Positions 43,553 to 51,760 of a stretch of 64,000 nucleotides of DNA are shown here, piece by piece. Position 1 is the stretch's first letter, and each line of letters starts with the position of its first letter. The stretch spans positions 1-64,000 of the forward strand of contig NC_015724.1 in assembly GCF_000219215.1 (NCBI RefSeq). The letters are read 5' to 3'. The notes beneath the pieces were generated by a model that was not told the DNA's origin, searched no databases, and was given only the letters and a program-made list of their open reading frames with translations. The translations under genes were made by a program, and so were the position numbers. The DNA is from Cupriavidus necator N-1. Its GTDB lineage: Bacteria; Pseudomonadota; Gammaproteobacteria; Burkholderiales; Burkholderiaceae.

Positions 43553-44344
43553 GTGCCGAGAACCAAGTCAGCCACGACCGTAGCGGGCGAGGCCGCCATC
43601 TCTTCTCCGGAGGCACCGGACCTGGGCGGGCGCACCTGGGCTTCCGTCCTCGAACAGAGCGTTCGCGAAGACATTATCAACGGCAAGCTGCCGGCCGGCA
43701 GCAAGCTGCGCCTGAAGGAACTGGCTGAGCGCTATCAGGCGGGTGTCATCCCGCTGCGCGAAGCGTTGTCGCGGCTGTGCACGACGGGCTTCGTGCTGGC
43801 GATCGACCAGAAGGGCTTTCGCGTGGCGCCGCTGTCCGCAGACGAGTTGCTCGACATCACGCGCGTGCGGCAGCAGATCGACACCAGCGCCCTGCGCGAC
43901 GCGATCGAGGCAGGCGATATCGGCTGGGAGGCGGAGGTGGTCGCCGCTCATCACCGGCTGACACGCATTCCGATGGTGCTGCGCGGCAAGGACGGGTCCC
44001 TCAACCCTGAATGGGAAGAAGCGCACGCCGCGTTTCATGAGGTGCTGGTGTCCGGCTGCCGCTCGGCGTGGCTGCGGCGGTTCTCGATCGTGTTGCGCGA
44101 CCAGACCGCGCGATATCGTTTCCTCTCGCTCGCGGTGCCCAAGGCGGCCCGCACGCGCGACGTGGCTGCGGAGCACGAGGCCATTGTCAACGCTATCGTT
44201 GCCCGCAACGCGCGGGAAGCATGCCGGTTGCTGGGAGGGCATTTCCAGGCCACCACGGACCTGGTGCTGAAATACCTGGAGCAGCAGAAGACGAAGCCGG
44301 CCACGGCACGCAAGCCGGCGGTGGCAACCGAGCTGGCTACCTGA
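43553..44344 (+). CDS. GntR/FCD-family transcriptional regulator
   Basis: Regulator of 263 residues. The winged helix (about 25-90) includes LEQSVREDIINGKLPAGSKL, KLRLKELAERYQAGVIPLREALSRL (in two parts) and the FCD-type all-helical ligand domain from about residue 95, with metal-ligand-like His in AAHHRLT and HEVLVSG. It is the last gene of the extradiol cluster and carries its own upstream inverted repeat. It probably represses the cluster and is relieved by a pathway acid. Confidence 0.9.
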   Translation: MPRTKSATTVAGEAAISSPEAPDLGGRTWASVLEQSVREDIINGKLPAGSKLRLKELAERYQAGVIPLREALSRLCTTGFVLAIDQKGFRVAPLSADELLDITRVRQQIDTSALRDAIEAGDIGWEAEVVAAHHRLTRIPMVLRGKDGSLNPEWEEAHAAFHEVLVSGCRSAWLRRFSIVLRDQTARYRFLSLAVPKAARTRDVAAEHEAIVNAIVARNAREACRLLGGHFQATTDLVLKYLEQQKTKPATARKPAVATELAT

Positions 44345-44394
44345 GGCATTCGCGCGCAGCCGGCCGGCAAACAAGCAGAACCCACAAATCCGCC

Positions 44395-44430
44395 AATCGC
44401 TCGCAAGGCACGCTTGTCTTGCGGGCGATT
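44395..44430. terminator. 13-bp hairpin after GntR gene
   Basis: AATCGCTCGCAAG and CTTGCGGGCGATT pair with one mismatch around a 10-nt loop, 50 bp after the GntR stop. A weak T-rich tail follows. Probable terminator separating this cluster from pagL. Confidence 0.6.
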
Positions 44431-44580
44431 TGCATTTGGGCATTGTTCTCGCGCTGGAACGCAGTGTTCGCCCCGGGCGGGCTACCGCATAACTGTGCCG
44501 CTGCTATCCTCGTTCGCCGTGAACCGAGAAGCCATGGTGGCGTCGGAACGTCGTGCGGACACCGCTGCCGAGAGAAGGAA

Positions 44581-45159
44581 ATGCCAGTAAACAAGCAAAC
44601 GAAACGACGCGGTCTTTTGCAGGCTGCAGCCGCATTTCCCCTTGCGGCGTGCCTCGCAATGCTGCCTGTCGCGGCCGGCGCGGCAACATTCTCCATGCAG
44701 GCCGGATACGGTCGTGACAACGGTCACGGCGTTGAGAAGTACGAAGTCGCCGGGCACTGGGAGGACATCGTGCAATGGCAGTTGTCCAGCCGCTTCTCGC
44801 TCGCCCTCGACGGCGAGGTGAATATCGCCAACTGGCGAGCCCTGTCGCGCGAGCCATCCAGCCAGCTGATGGAGTTCGGGGTGTCGCCGATCTTCCGGCT
44901 GAACTATGACGGCGAATATGCCTCGCCGTATCTCGAAGCGTCAGTGGGCTTTCGCGTACTGAGCCACACGGAGATCGCCGACGGGCACCGCATGGGCTCG
45001 GCATTCCAGTTTGCAGATATGGTCGGTGTGGGCGTTGCGTTCGGCAAAGGGCGGCGCTTTTCAGTGGGCTACCGCTTCCAGCATCTGTCCAATGCCAGCA
45101 TCAAGGAACCCAACCCGGGGACAAACTTCAGCATGGGCTACGTGCGCTACCGCTTCTGA
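44581..45159 (+). CDS. pagL: PagL-type lipid A 3-O-deacylase
   Basis: Outer-membrane acyloxyacyl/3-O-deacylase of 192 residues. An N-terminal signal peptide (basic MPVNKQTKRR start, hydrophobic core ending AGAAT) is followed by an 8-stranded barrel. The catalytic His168 and Ser170 lie in FQHLSNASI near the C-terminus, as in PagL, and the last residues are RYRF. It removes a 3-linked acyl chain from lipid A and so changes outer-membrane properties. AAGGAA directly before the ATG supports the start. It is monocistronic. Confidence 0.9.
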   Translation: MPVNKQTKRRGLLQAAAAFPLAACLAMLPVAAGAATFSMQAGYGRDNGHGVEKYEVAGHWEDIVQWQLSSRFSLALDGEVNIANWRALSREPSSQLMEFGVSPIFRLNYDGEYASPYLEASVGFRVLSHTEIADGHRMGSAFQFADMVGVGVAFGKGRRFSVGYRFQHLSNASIKEPNPGTNFSMGYVRYRF

Positions 45160-45280
45160 CAGGCCCTGCGCCACGCCTGGCAGATTCGCGATTGCCAGCA
45201 GGCGTGCAGGCAGCGTGAGCTCTGGGTGTTCGACTTAACGGATCCGAGCGGACCGGGCTGAGCCAGGGCTCGGCTTGCCA

Positions 45281-45301
45281 GTGTTTCCCAGGGGGAAACA
45301 C
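45281..45301. promoter_or_regulatory. Perfect 9-bp hairpin upstream of aceE-like gene
   Basis: GTGTTTCCC and GGGAAACAC around AGG, between pagL and the pyruvate dehydrogenase E1 gene, 128 bp before the latter. No T run follows on either strand, so an operator is as likely as a terminator. Confidence 0.5.
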
Positions 45302-45428
45302 CGCGTTCGCCGATCCTTGCCTTACCGTGACAGGCAGCCAGTGCTAGCCTTGATGCCCCACCCGGTTGGCCCGAAAAACATGGCCGCCCGGGCACTTCGG
45401 CCAATCCTTGCCTCACAGGAGTTCAACA

Positions 45429-48107
45429 ATGGCGCAAGCACTGCCCAATTCCCGCAACGACGATATCGACGCACAGGAAACTACGGAATGGCTGGACGCG
45501 CTCGACTCGGTCATTGCCTATGAAGGCGCCGGGCGTGCGCACTACCTCATCGGACAGCTGATCGAGCATGCGCACCACGTTGGCATCTACCTGCCGTTCA
45601 GCGCCAACACGGCCTACGTCAACACCATTCCGCTCGATGCACAGGCGCGCAGCCCCGGCGACCAGGACCTGGAGCACCGCATCCGCTCCTACATTCGCTG
45701 GAACGCGATCGCGCTCGTCCTGCGGGCTGCGCGCGATACCAATGTCGGCGGCCATATCGCCAGCTTTGCCTCGGCGGCGACGCTGTATGAGGTCGGCTTC
45801 AACCACTTCTGGCGTGCCTCGTCCGAACAGCGTGGTGGCGACCTGGTCTTCTTCCAGGGGCACTCGTCGCCTGGCTTCTATGCACGGGCCTTCTTGGAGG
45901 GCAGGCTCACCACGGAGCAGATGGACAACTTCCGCCAGGAGGTGGGCGGCAAGGGCATCTCGTCGTATCCGCACCCATGGCTGATGCCGGACTTCTGGCA
46001 GTTCCCCACGGTCTCGATGGGGCTGGCGCCGATCATGGGCATCTACCAGGCCCGCTTCATGAAGTACCTAGAGGATCGCGGATTCGGCCAGCATGGCGGC
46101 CGCAAGGTATGGGTGTTCTGCGGCGACGGCGAGATGGACGAACCCGAGTCCCGCGGCGCGCTGGGCATGGCCGGGCGCGAGAAGCTGGACAACCTAATCT
46201 TCGTCATTAACTGCAACCTGCAGCGCTTGGATGGCCCGGTGCGGGGCAACGGCAAGATCATCCAGGAGCTGGAGTCCGAGTTCCGCGGCGCGGGCTGGAA
46301 CGTCATCAAGGTGGTCTGGGGCAGTAAATGGGATGCGCTGCTGGCGCGCGACAAGGCCGGCATCTTGGCACGTCGGATGATGGAATGCGTCGACGGCGAT
46401 TACCAGACCTTCAAGGCGAAGGATGGCGCTTACGTGCGCGAGCATTTCTTCAACACGCCGGAGCTGAAGGCACTGGTGGCAGACTGGTCGGACGACGATA
46501 TCTGGGCGCTCAACCGCGGTGGCCACGATCCGCACAAAGTCTATGCCGCGTACCACGCAGCCGCGACGCACCAGGGCCAGCCGACCGTGATCCTGGCTAA
46601 GACGATAAAGGGCTACGGCATGGGCGAAGCCGGCGAGGCGCAGAACATCACGCACCAGCAGAAGAGCATGCGGGTGGAAGCGCTCATGCATTTCCGCGAC
46701 CGCTTCAAGCTGCCGTTGTCCGACCAGCAACTGGACGAGCTGCCGTATCTCAGCTTTGAGGAGGGCTCGCGCGAGCATACCTACCTGCACGAGCGGCGCA
46801 AGGCGCTGGGCGGCTATCTGCCGGCGCGGCGCAGGCGAGGGCCGTCGTTGCCGGTACCGGCGCTGTCGGCCTTCGATGCGCAGCTCAAGGCCAGCGGCGA
46901 GGGACGCGAGTTCTCCACCGCGATGAGCTTCGTGCGGATCCTCAACACGCTGCTGCGCGACAAGGCGCTTGGCCGTCGCATCGTGCCTATCGTCTCCGAC
47001 GAATCGCGCACGTTTGGCATGGAAGGCCTGTTCCGGCAGATCGGCATCTGGTCGCAGCAGGGGCAGACCTACACGCCGCAGGATGCGACGCAGCTGAGTT
47101 TCTACAAGGAATCGAAGGACGGGCAGATCCTGCAGGAAGGCATCAACGAGGCCGGCGCCATGGCGGACTGGATCGCCGCCGCCACGTCATACTCGACGCA
47201 TGGCGAGCCGATGATCCCGTTCTTCATCTTCTATTCCATCTTTGGCTTCCAGCGCTTCGGTGACCTGGCGTGGGCCGCCGGCGACCAGCGTGCGCGGGGG
47301 TTCTTGCTGGGCGGCACGGCGGGCCGGACCACGCTCAACGGCGAAGGCCTGCAGCACGAGGACGGGCACAGCCTGGTGTGGGGTGGCACCATTCCCAACT
47401 GCGTCAGCTACGACCCGACCTTCGCCTACGAACTGGCGGTCATCATCCAGGACGGCCTGCGCCGGATGGTGCAGGAGCAGGAGGATGTGTATTACTACAT
47501 CACCGTGATGAACGAGAACTACGAGCATCCGGCCATGCCGGAAGGCGCGGAAGCAGACATCCTGAAAGGAATGTACCTGTTCCGGCGCGGCAAGGACGAC
47601 CGCGAAGACGGGCCCCGCGTGCAACTGCTCGGAGCCGGCACAATCTTCCGCGAGGTCATTGCGGCGGCGGAGCTGCTCGAACAGGACTGGGACGTGCAGG
47701 CCGATCTCTGGGGTTGCCCGGGCTTTACCGAACTGGCGCGCGAAGGCAATGCGGTGGCGAGATGGAATCTGCTGCATCCGGGCACGGCCCCAAGGCGTTC
47801 GCACGTGGAGCAATGCCTGGCTCCGACGAAGGGCCCGGTGATTGCAGCCACCGACTATGTCCGCGTGCTGGCCGACCAGATCCGTCCGTTCGTGCCGCGT
47901 CGGTACGCTGTGCTGGGCACCGACGGCTATGGCCGCTCAGACACGCGCGAACAACTCAGGCACTTCTTCGAGGTGGACCGGTACTGGATCACACTGACCG
48001 CGCTGAAGGCGCTTGCCGATGAGGGCGCGTTGGACGGTGCGGTTGTGCAGCAGGCGCTGCACAAGTACGGCATCGATCCGGAGAAGCCGTATCCGCTGGG
48101 CGTCTGA
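45429..48107 (+). CDS. aceE: Pyruvate dehydrogenase E1 component, homodimeric type
   Basis: Thiamine-diphosphate enzyme of 892 residues, the normal length of homodimeric E1. The TPP-binding motif GDGEMDEPESRGAL ends at VINCNLQRLDGPVRGNG (split across about residues 235-280). It decarboxylates pyruvate and passes acetyl to a lipoyl E2. No aceF or lpd gene is nearby, so it must rely on an E2/E3 elsewhere or act in a different 2-oxo-acid process. AGGAG lies upstream of the ATG. It may be a second copy, as large replicons of this group often carry. Confidence 0.93.
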   Translation: MAQALPNSRNDDIDAQETTEWLDALDSVIAYEGAGRAHYLIGQLIEHAHHVGIYLPFSANTAYVNTIPLDAQARSPGDQDLEHRIRSYIRWNAIALVLRAARDTNVGGHIASFASAATLYEVGFNHFWRASSEQRGGDLVFFQGHSSPGFYARAFLEGRLTTEQMDNFRQEVGGKGISSYPHPWLMPDFWQFPTVSMGLAPIMGIYQARFMKYLEDRGFGQHGGRKVWVFCGDGEMDEPESRGALGMAGREKLDNLIFVINCNLQRLDGPVRGNGKIIQELESEFRGAGWNVIKVVWGSKWDALLARDKAGILARRMMECVDGDYQTFKAKDGAYVREHFFNTPELKALVADWSDDDIWALNRGGHDPHKVYAAYHAAATHQGQPTVILAKTIKGYGMGEAGEAQNITHQQKSMRVEALMHFRDRFKLPLSDQQLDELPYLSFEEGSREHTYLHERRKALGGYLPARRRRGPSLPVPALSAFDAQLKASGEGREFSTAMSFVRILNTLLRDKALGRRIVPIVSDESRTFGMEGLFRQIGIWSQQGQTYTPQDATQLSFYKESKDGQILQEGINEAGAMADWIAAATSYSTHGEPMIPFFIFYSIFGFQRFGDLAWAAGDQRARGFLLGGTAGRTTLNGEGLQHEDGHSLVWGGTIPNCVSYDPTFAYELAVIIQDGLRRMVQEQEDVYYYITVMNENYEHPAMPEGAEADILKGMYLFRRGKDDREDGPRVQLLGAGTIFREVIAAAELLEQDWDVQADLWGCPGFTELAREGNAVARWNLLHPGTAPRRSHVEQCLAPTKGPVIAATDYVRVLADQIRPFVPRRYAVLGTDGYGRSDTREQLRHFFEVDRYWITLTALKALADEGALDGAVVQQALHKYGIDPEKPYPLGV

Positions 48108-48135
48108 ACCGACCCCGCCGCAGGAGGGCGCTTGG

Positions 48136-49098
48136 TCAGACTGACAGGACCGGCTTTACGTCGAGCGTCCCCGCTGCGCTTTCGCAGCGCGGCTCCCACG
48201 GCGGCGATGATAGCGATTGCTGCAGAAACTGGATCAGCGTCCGGATCTTCTGTGAGGTGTACGCGGTGCGCGGGTAGACCGCAAAGACGCCATCGTCAAT
48301 GGGCGCCTCGTCGGGAAGCACTTCGATCAGGCGGCCGGCCGCCAACTCCCGGGATACGATAAACAGCGGCAGCACGGCAATGCCATGGCCGCCCAGGGCG
48401 GCGTCGCGGAGCACCTCGCCGTTGTTTGCGGTGAACACGCCGCGTGGCGCTATGATCTTCGGTGCGGCCTGCGGGGTGTGGCCGCGGAACGCCCAGATCT
48501 GCCCGGGCGGTGAATTGCTGTAGGACAGGCAGGCATGCCTGGCGATGTCGTCGATGCTCTCAGGCAGGCCAGCGTGTGCGGCGTATTCCGGGCTGCAGCA
48601 CAGGATGCGCCGGCTGACCGCCAGCTTGCGGGCGATCAGCGCGCTGTCGCCCAGGCGGGTGATGCGGATCGCCACGTCGTAGCGCTCGTATCCCGTATCC
48701 ACCAGCCGGTCATCCAGCTCCATGACCACATGCAGGCGCGGATGCGCCTTGGCAAACTCGGAAATCAACGGCGAGAGCCAGAGCGTGCCGAAGCTCATCG
48801 GCGCAAGAATTCGCAATTCGCCGCACAGCTCCTGCGAGGTCTTGGAGATGCTTTCCGCGGCACGGGTGAGCTGTGCCATGGCGGCACGAGCCTGCTCGTA
48901 GAAGTGCCGGCCGCTTTCGGTCGGCTGGACGCGGCGCGTGGAGCGCTGCAGCAGCGTGACGCCCAGGCTGCGCTCGAGGTCGCTGATGCGCTTGCTGACG
49001 ACGGACTTCGACAGCGCCATGTGACGCGCGGCGCCGCTGACGCTGCCGAGTTCGACGACCAGGAGGTAGGCTTCGATCTCCTCGGTTCTGAGTTGCAT
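48136..49098 (-). CDS. LysR-family transcriptional regulator
   Basis: LysR protein of 320 residues. The winged helix (residues 1-62) includes SVSGAARHMALSKSVVSKRISDLE in two parts; the effector domain includes SPLISEFAKAHPRLHVV. It is convergent with the aceE-like gene (28-bp gap) and no clear divergent target gene lies at its start: the next element is a broken LysR fragment. Its target is therefore open. Confidence 0.9.
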   Translation of the reverse strand: MQLRTEEIEAYLLVVELGSVSGAARHMALSKSVVSKRISDLERSLGVTLLQRSTRRVQPTESGRHFYEQARAAMAQLTRAAESISKTSQELCGELRILAPMSFGTLWLSPLISEFAKAHPRLHVVMELDDRLVDTGYERYDVAIRITRLGDSALIARKLAVSRRILCCSPEYAAHAGLPESIDDIARHACLSYSNSPPGQIWAFRGHTPQAAPKIIAPRGVFTANNGEVLRDAALGGHGIAVLPLFIVSRELAAGRLIEVLPDEAPIDDGVFAVYPRTAYTSQKIRTLIQFLQQSLSSPPWEPRCESAAGTLDVKPVLSV

Positions 49099-49201
49099 AT
49101 GTTTGCTATCCGGATTCCGTCGGTTTGACGCGTAGGATACTGAACCGCGCTGTGACAGTGCAATCGAATGCAGCCGAGAGGCTCAGGGCGCGCTTATGCG
49201 G

Positions 49202-49571
49202 CTATTCTTCCTCGAACGCCTCGAAGCGGTCGGCCAGCTGGTCGATCAGCTTCCCGCCCCGCGGGCAGTAGCCCTCTGCATGACGGTAACACGGCGTGGA
49301 TGACTTCCTTGCGCGGACGCCACGCCGGCAGCAAGGGCACCAGCGTCCTCTCCGCCAGCTAGTCCCACACCCTCATCACGGGAAGTTGGCAGACGCCTAC
49401 ACCGGCAACAGCGGCGAGGGGCATGGCGATCATGTCGCCGGTGACATAGCGAGGGCGATCGTGGATTTCGGCCTGCGCGCCCAGAGCGTTTTCCCGATGG
49501 GCTTCAAGGCAGGGTGTGGCATATCCGGCCACGTCATTCCGCCTAAAGACTGGCGAGATGCCGAATGGCAT
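49202..49571 (-). pseudogene. LysR-type regulator, C-terminal remnant
   Basis: About 120 codons of LysR effector-domain similarity: DRPRYVTGDMIAMPLAAVAGVGVCQLP in two parts, then a TAG at 49359-49361 after VMRVWD, then LVPLLPAWRPRKEVIHAVLP in the same frame, and a shift near 49255 before LIDQLADRFEAFEEE and the natural stop. It closely parallels the end of the LysR at 28197. The DNA-binding part is missing, so it is non-functional. It directly abuts the TetR gene. Confidence 0.75.
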
Positions 49572-50236
49572 CAGGCGGCCCCGGGCGCGCCTTCTGCCAC
49601 GATCAGGGCGATGGCGTCATTGACCAGCGCATCCGTTTCGCTGTCGTCCGGACGCACGCCGGTGGCCAGGGTCCGGTGCAGTACGCTGGCCAGCACCATG
49701 CCGTGGAAGAGCCGGGCGCTGACTTCCGGGCTGGCTGACAGCCGGGCGCCGGCCACTTGCTGTGTGGCGAGAAAGCCGGCGACATAGGCACAGGTTGCCG
49801 CGGGGCCACGCGTGTACCACGCATTGCCGAGAGCCGGAAAGCGTCGCGATTCCGCGAAAATGAGTCGCAGGAATGCGAGGTGGCGCTCCTCCAGCAAGGA
49901 TTGCAGGAAGCTGTGTGCGATCTTTTGCAGGCCCTCTGCGGCGTTGCAGCGCGACAGGTCCAGGCTCGTCTCGGTTTTCTCGAGGAAGCGGTCGCAGAGT
50001 CTTTCCACCACGGCGACGAACAGGCCGTCCTTGCCCCCGAAATAGCTGTAGACATTGGTCTTGGAGCCCCCACACGCCTTGACGATCTCGTCGAGGCTGA
50101 CGCCGTCGTAGCCGTGCTCGAGGAACATATCCGCAGCGATGCTCAGGATCAGGGCGCGCTTCTCTTCCCCGCGACGCGTCATGCGCAAAGGCGGGCGGTG
50201 AGCAGCGTTGGCGGAGGAGTCCGGTTGTGATTCCAT
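49571..50236 (-). CDS. TetR-family transcriptional regulator
   Basis: TetR protein of 221 residues. The N-terminal helix-turn-helix (about 25-70) contains ILSIAADMFLEHGYDGVSLD, IVKACGGSKTNVYSYFGGKDGLF (split). The C-terminal ligand domain resembles the AefR-like group, with a hydrophobic stretch. It is divergent from the small repeat-protein gene. The 254-bp intergenic region contains a perfect 10-bp inverted repeat at 50356 and TACCATACGGTA at 50393, both candidate operators. The start at MESQPD is the first credible one. Confidence 0.9.
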   Translation of the reverse strand: MESQPDSSANAAHRPPLRMTRRGEEKRALILSIAADMFLEHGYDGVSLDEIVKACGGSKTNVYSYFGGKDGLFVAVVERLCDRFLEKTETSLDLSRCNAAEGLQKIAHSFLQSLLEERHLAFLRLIFAESRRFPALGNAWYTRGPAATCAYVAGFLATQQVAGARLSASPEVSARLFHGMVLASVLHRTLATGVRPDDSETDALVNDAIALIVAEGAPGAA

Positions 50237-50355
50237 GCAGTAGCCAGCTTTGAAAAAAAGATTGGACGCCGGCGCCATGTTCCGTGGCGCCGGGCCCCGC
50301 GCAGTCTACCAAAAGGCCGGCGGTGGAACTGGCAGCGTGAGGTACGAGGGGAGAC

Positions 50356-50384
50356 TTCAGAAGATCCGAACGGTATCTTCTGAA
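50356..50384. promoter_or_regulatory. Perfect 10-bp inverted repeat, candidate TetR operator
   Basis: TTCAGAAGAT and ATCTTCTGAA separated by 9 nt, in the divergent region between the TetR gene and the small exported repeat protein. A shorter palindrome, TACCATACGGTA, lies at 50393-50404. Both overlap the likely promoter of the plus-strand gene. Confidence 0.65.
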
Positions 50385-50490
50385 TCTAAGAATACCATAC
50401 GGTACGGTTTAATCTATATTTCATTCCGTGAACGGCGCTTCCGGTCCAACGCGGCGGGTGCGCTGCCCTTCAGCTTTCAAGGAGCAAGTG

Positions 50491-50811
50491 ATGAAAACGA
50501 GAATGATTGGCGCGGTGGCAATGCTGGTGATGGCTTCGGCGGCGCAGGCCTCGGTGCGGTCGCCGACGGATGGGGCGCGTGCGGCACAGGCCTCGCTGCC
50601 CGTGGCCGAGGCGTTGCAGCGCTCGCAGACCGGCCACATGGCGGACGAGCAGTTCCGAAAGATCGCCGTGCGCAAGGCAGACCCGTACTTGGATGGTGCG
50701 GCCCGCCCGGTTGATCCCGCCACCGATGGCGCGCTGCGCCAGGTCGGTCCGTTCACTGACGGCGCGCTGGCCAGGATCGTCGGTGTGGATCCGTTCACGG
50801 ACGGCGCCTGA
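50491..50811 (+). CDS. Small exported protein with DPxTDGA repeats
   Basis: Protein of 106 residues with a clear signal peptide (MKTRMIGAVAMLVMASAAQA). The mature part ends in four degenerate repeats of the type (D/G)P-x-x-DGA: DPYLDGA, DPATDGA, GPFTDGA and DPFTDGA. AAGGAG sits upstream of the ATG. The repeats carry acidic residues and could bind a divalent cation; no function is known. Its divergent TetR neighbour and the palindromes between them suggest it is inducible. Confidence 0.8.
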   Translation: MKTRMIGAVAMLVMASAAQASVRSPTDGARAAQASLPVAEALQRSQTGHMADEQFRKIAVRKADPYLDGAARPVDPATDGALRQVGPFTDGALARIVGVDPFTDGA

Positions 50812-50962
50812 CGGGCAGGCGCCGGCGCTGCGTGCAGGACGCGCAGCGCCGCGGGCGAATGACATTGCAACAGGCTTCCGACCTTGCAAAGGAATCGGCC
50901 AAAACCTAATATAATTCGTATGCCGCATTAATTTGCGTATAGCGCAAAAAAACGGAGACAAC

Positions 50963-51760
50963 GTGACGGACACGAAACCAACCCGACCCGCCGGCCGCAC
51001 CGCCATCGCCTATGTGGATACCCACGGCGTATCGGTCCATGGCAAGGACCTGAGCCAGGAAATCATCGGCAAGACGGGGTTTACGGAATACTTTCTGTTC
51101 CTGCTGACTGGCCGCCAGCCGGATGCAAAGCTGGTGGCGATCACCGATGCCTGCCTGGTGGCCATCGCCGAACATGGCCTGGTGCCCTCGGTCCAGGCCG
51201 CGCGCATGACGCTCGCCGCAGCCCCTGATGCCTTGCAAGGCGCGGTGGCGGCCGGCGTGCTGGGCTGCGGCTCCGTCATCCTGGGTGCCTCGGAGACGGC
51301 GGGGCAGCTGCTCGGAGAAGTGCTATCGGGCAAGGAAGCAGGCACGCTGGCCGAGAGTGCACACTCCGTCGTGCGCGCCTTGCGGCAGGCCCGCCGGCCC
51401 TTGCCGGGATTCGGGCATCCCACGCACAAGCTGGGTGACCCGCGCGCTCACCGCCTGCTGGCCGTTGCGCGCGAGCTCGGCGTGGCCGGTGATCACGTGG
51501 CTGCGCTGGAAGCGGTGGCCGCAGTGGTGCCTGAGTACTACAGCAAGCCACTACCGCTCAACGTTTCGGGCGCGATTCCGGCGGTATTGCTGGACGCAGG
51601 CTATCCCGCCACGGCGCTCAAGGGCGTACCGATGCTGGCCCGCGTGGCGAGCCTGATTGCCCACCTGCAGGAAGAGCGCCAGCAGCCGATCGGCTTCATC
51701 CTCTCCGATGCAGCCGAACATGCCATCACCTACAGCGCCGCGCCGGCGCAAGCATCATGA
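50963..51760 (+). CDS. Citryl-CoA lyase-like protein (citrate synthase fold), copy 2
   Basis: Citrate-synthase-fold protein of 265 residues, diverged from the copy at 21527. It keeps the shared signature EHGLVPSVQAAR, LGCGSVILG and PGFGHPTHKLGDPRA, again without the HGG His of true citrate synthases. A GTG start is used: GGAG lies 5 bases upstream (50954-50957). Its stop overlaps the following CoA-ligase start (ATGA). With the ligase and intradiol dioxygenase it repeats the module of the first cluster, which points to a conserved pathway step. Confidence 0.82.
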   Translation: MTDTKPTRPAGRTAIAYVDTHGVSVHGKDLSQEIIGKTGFTEYFLFLLTGRQPDAKLVAITDACLVAIAEHGLVPSVQAARMTLAAAPDALQGAVAAGVLGCGSVILGASETAGQLLGEVLSGKEAGTLAESAHSVVRALRQARRPLPGFGHPTHKLGDPRAHRLLAVARELGVAGDHVAALEAVAAVVPEYYSKPLPLNVSGAIPAVLLDAGYPATALKGVPMLARVASLIAHLQEERQQPIGFILSDAAEHAITYSAAPAQAS

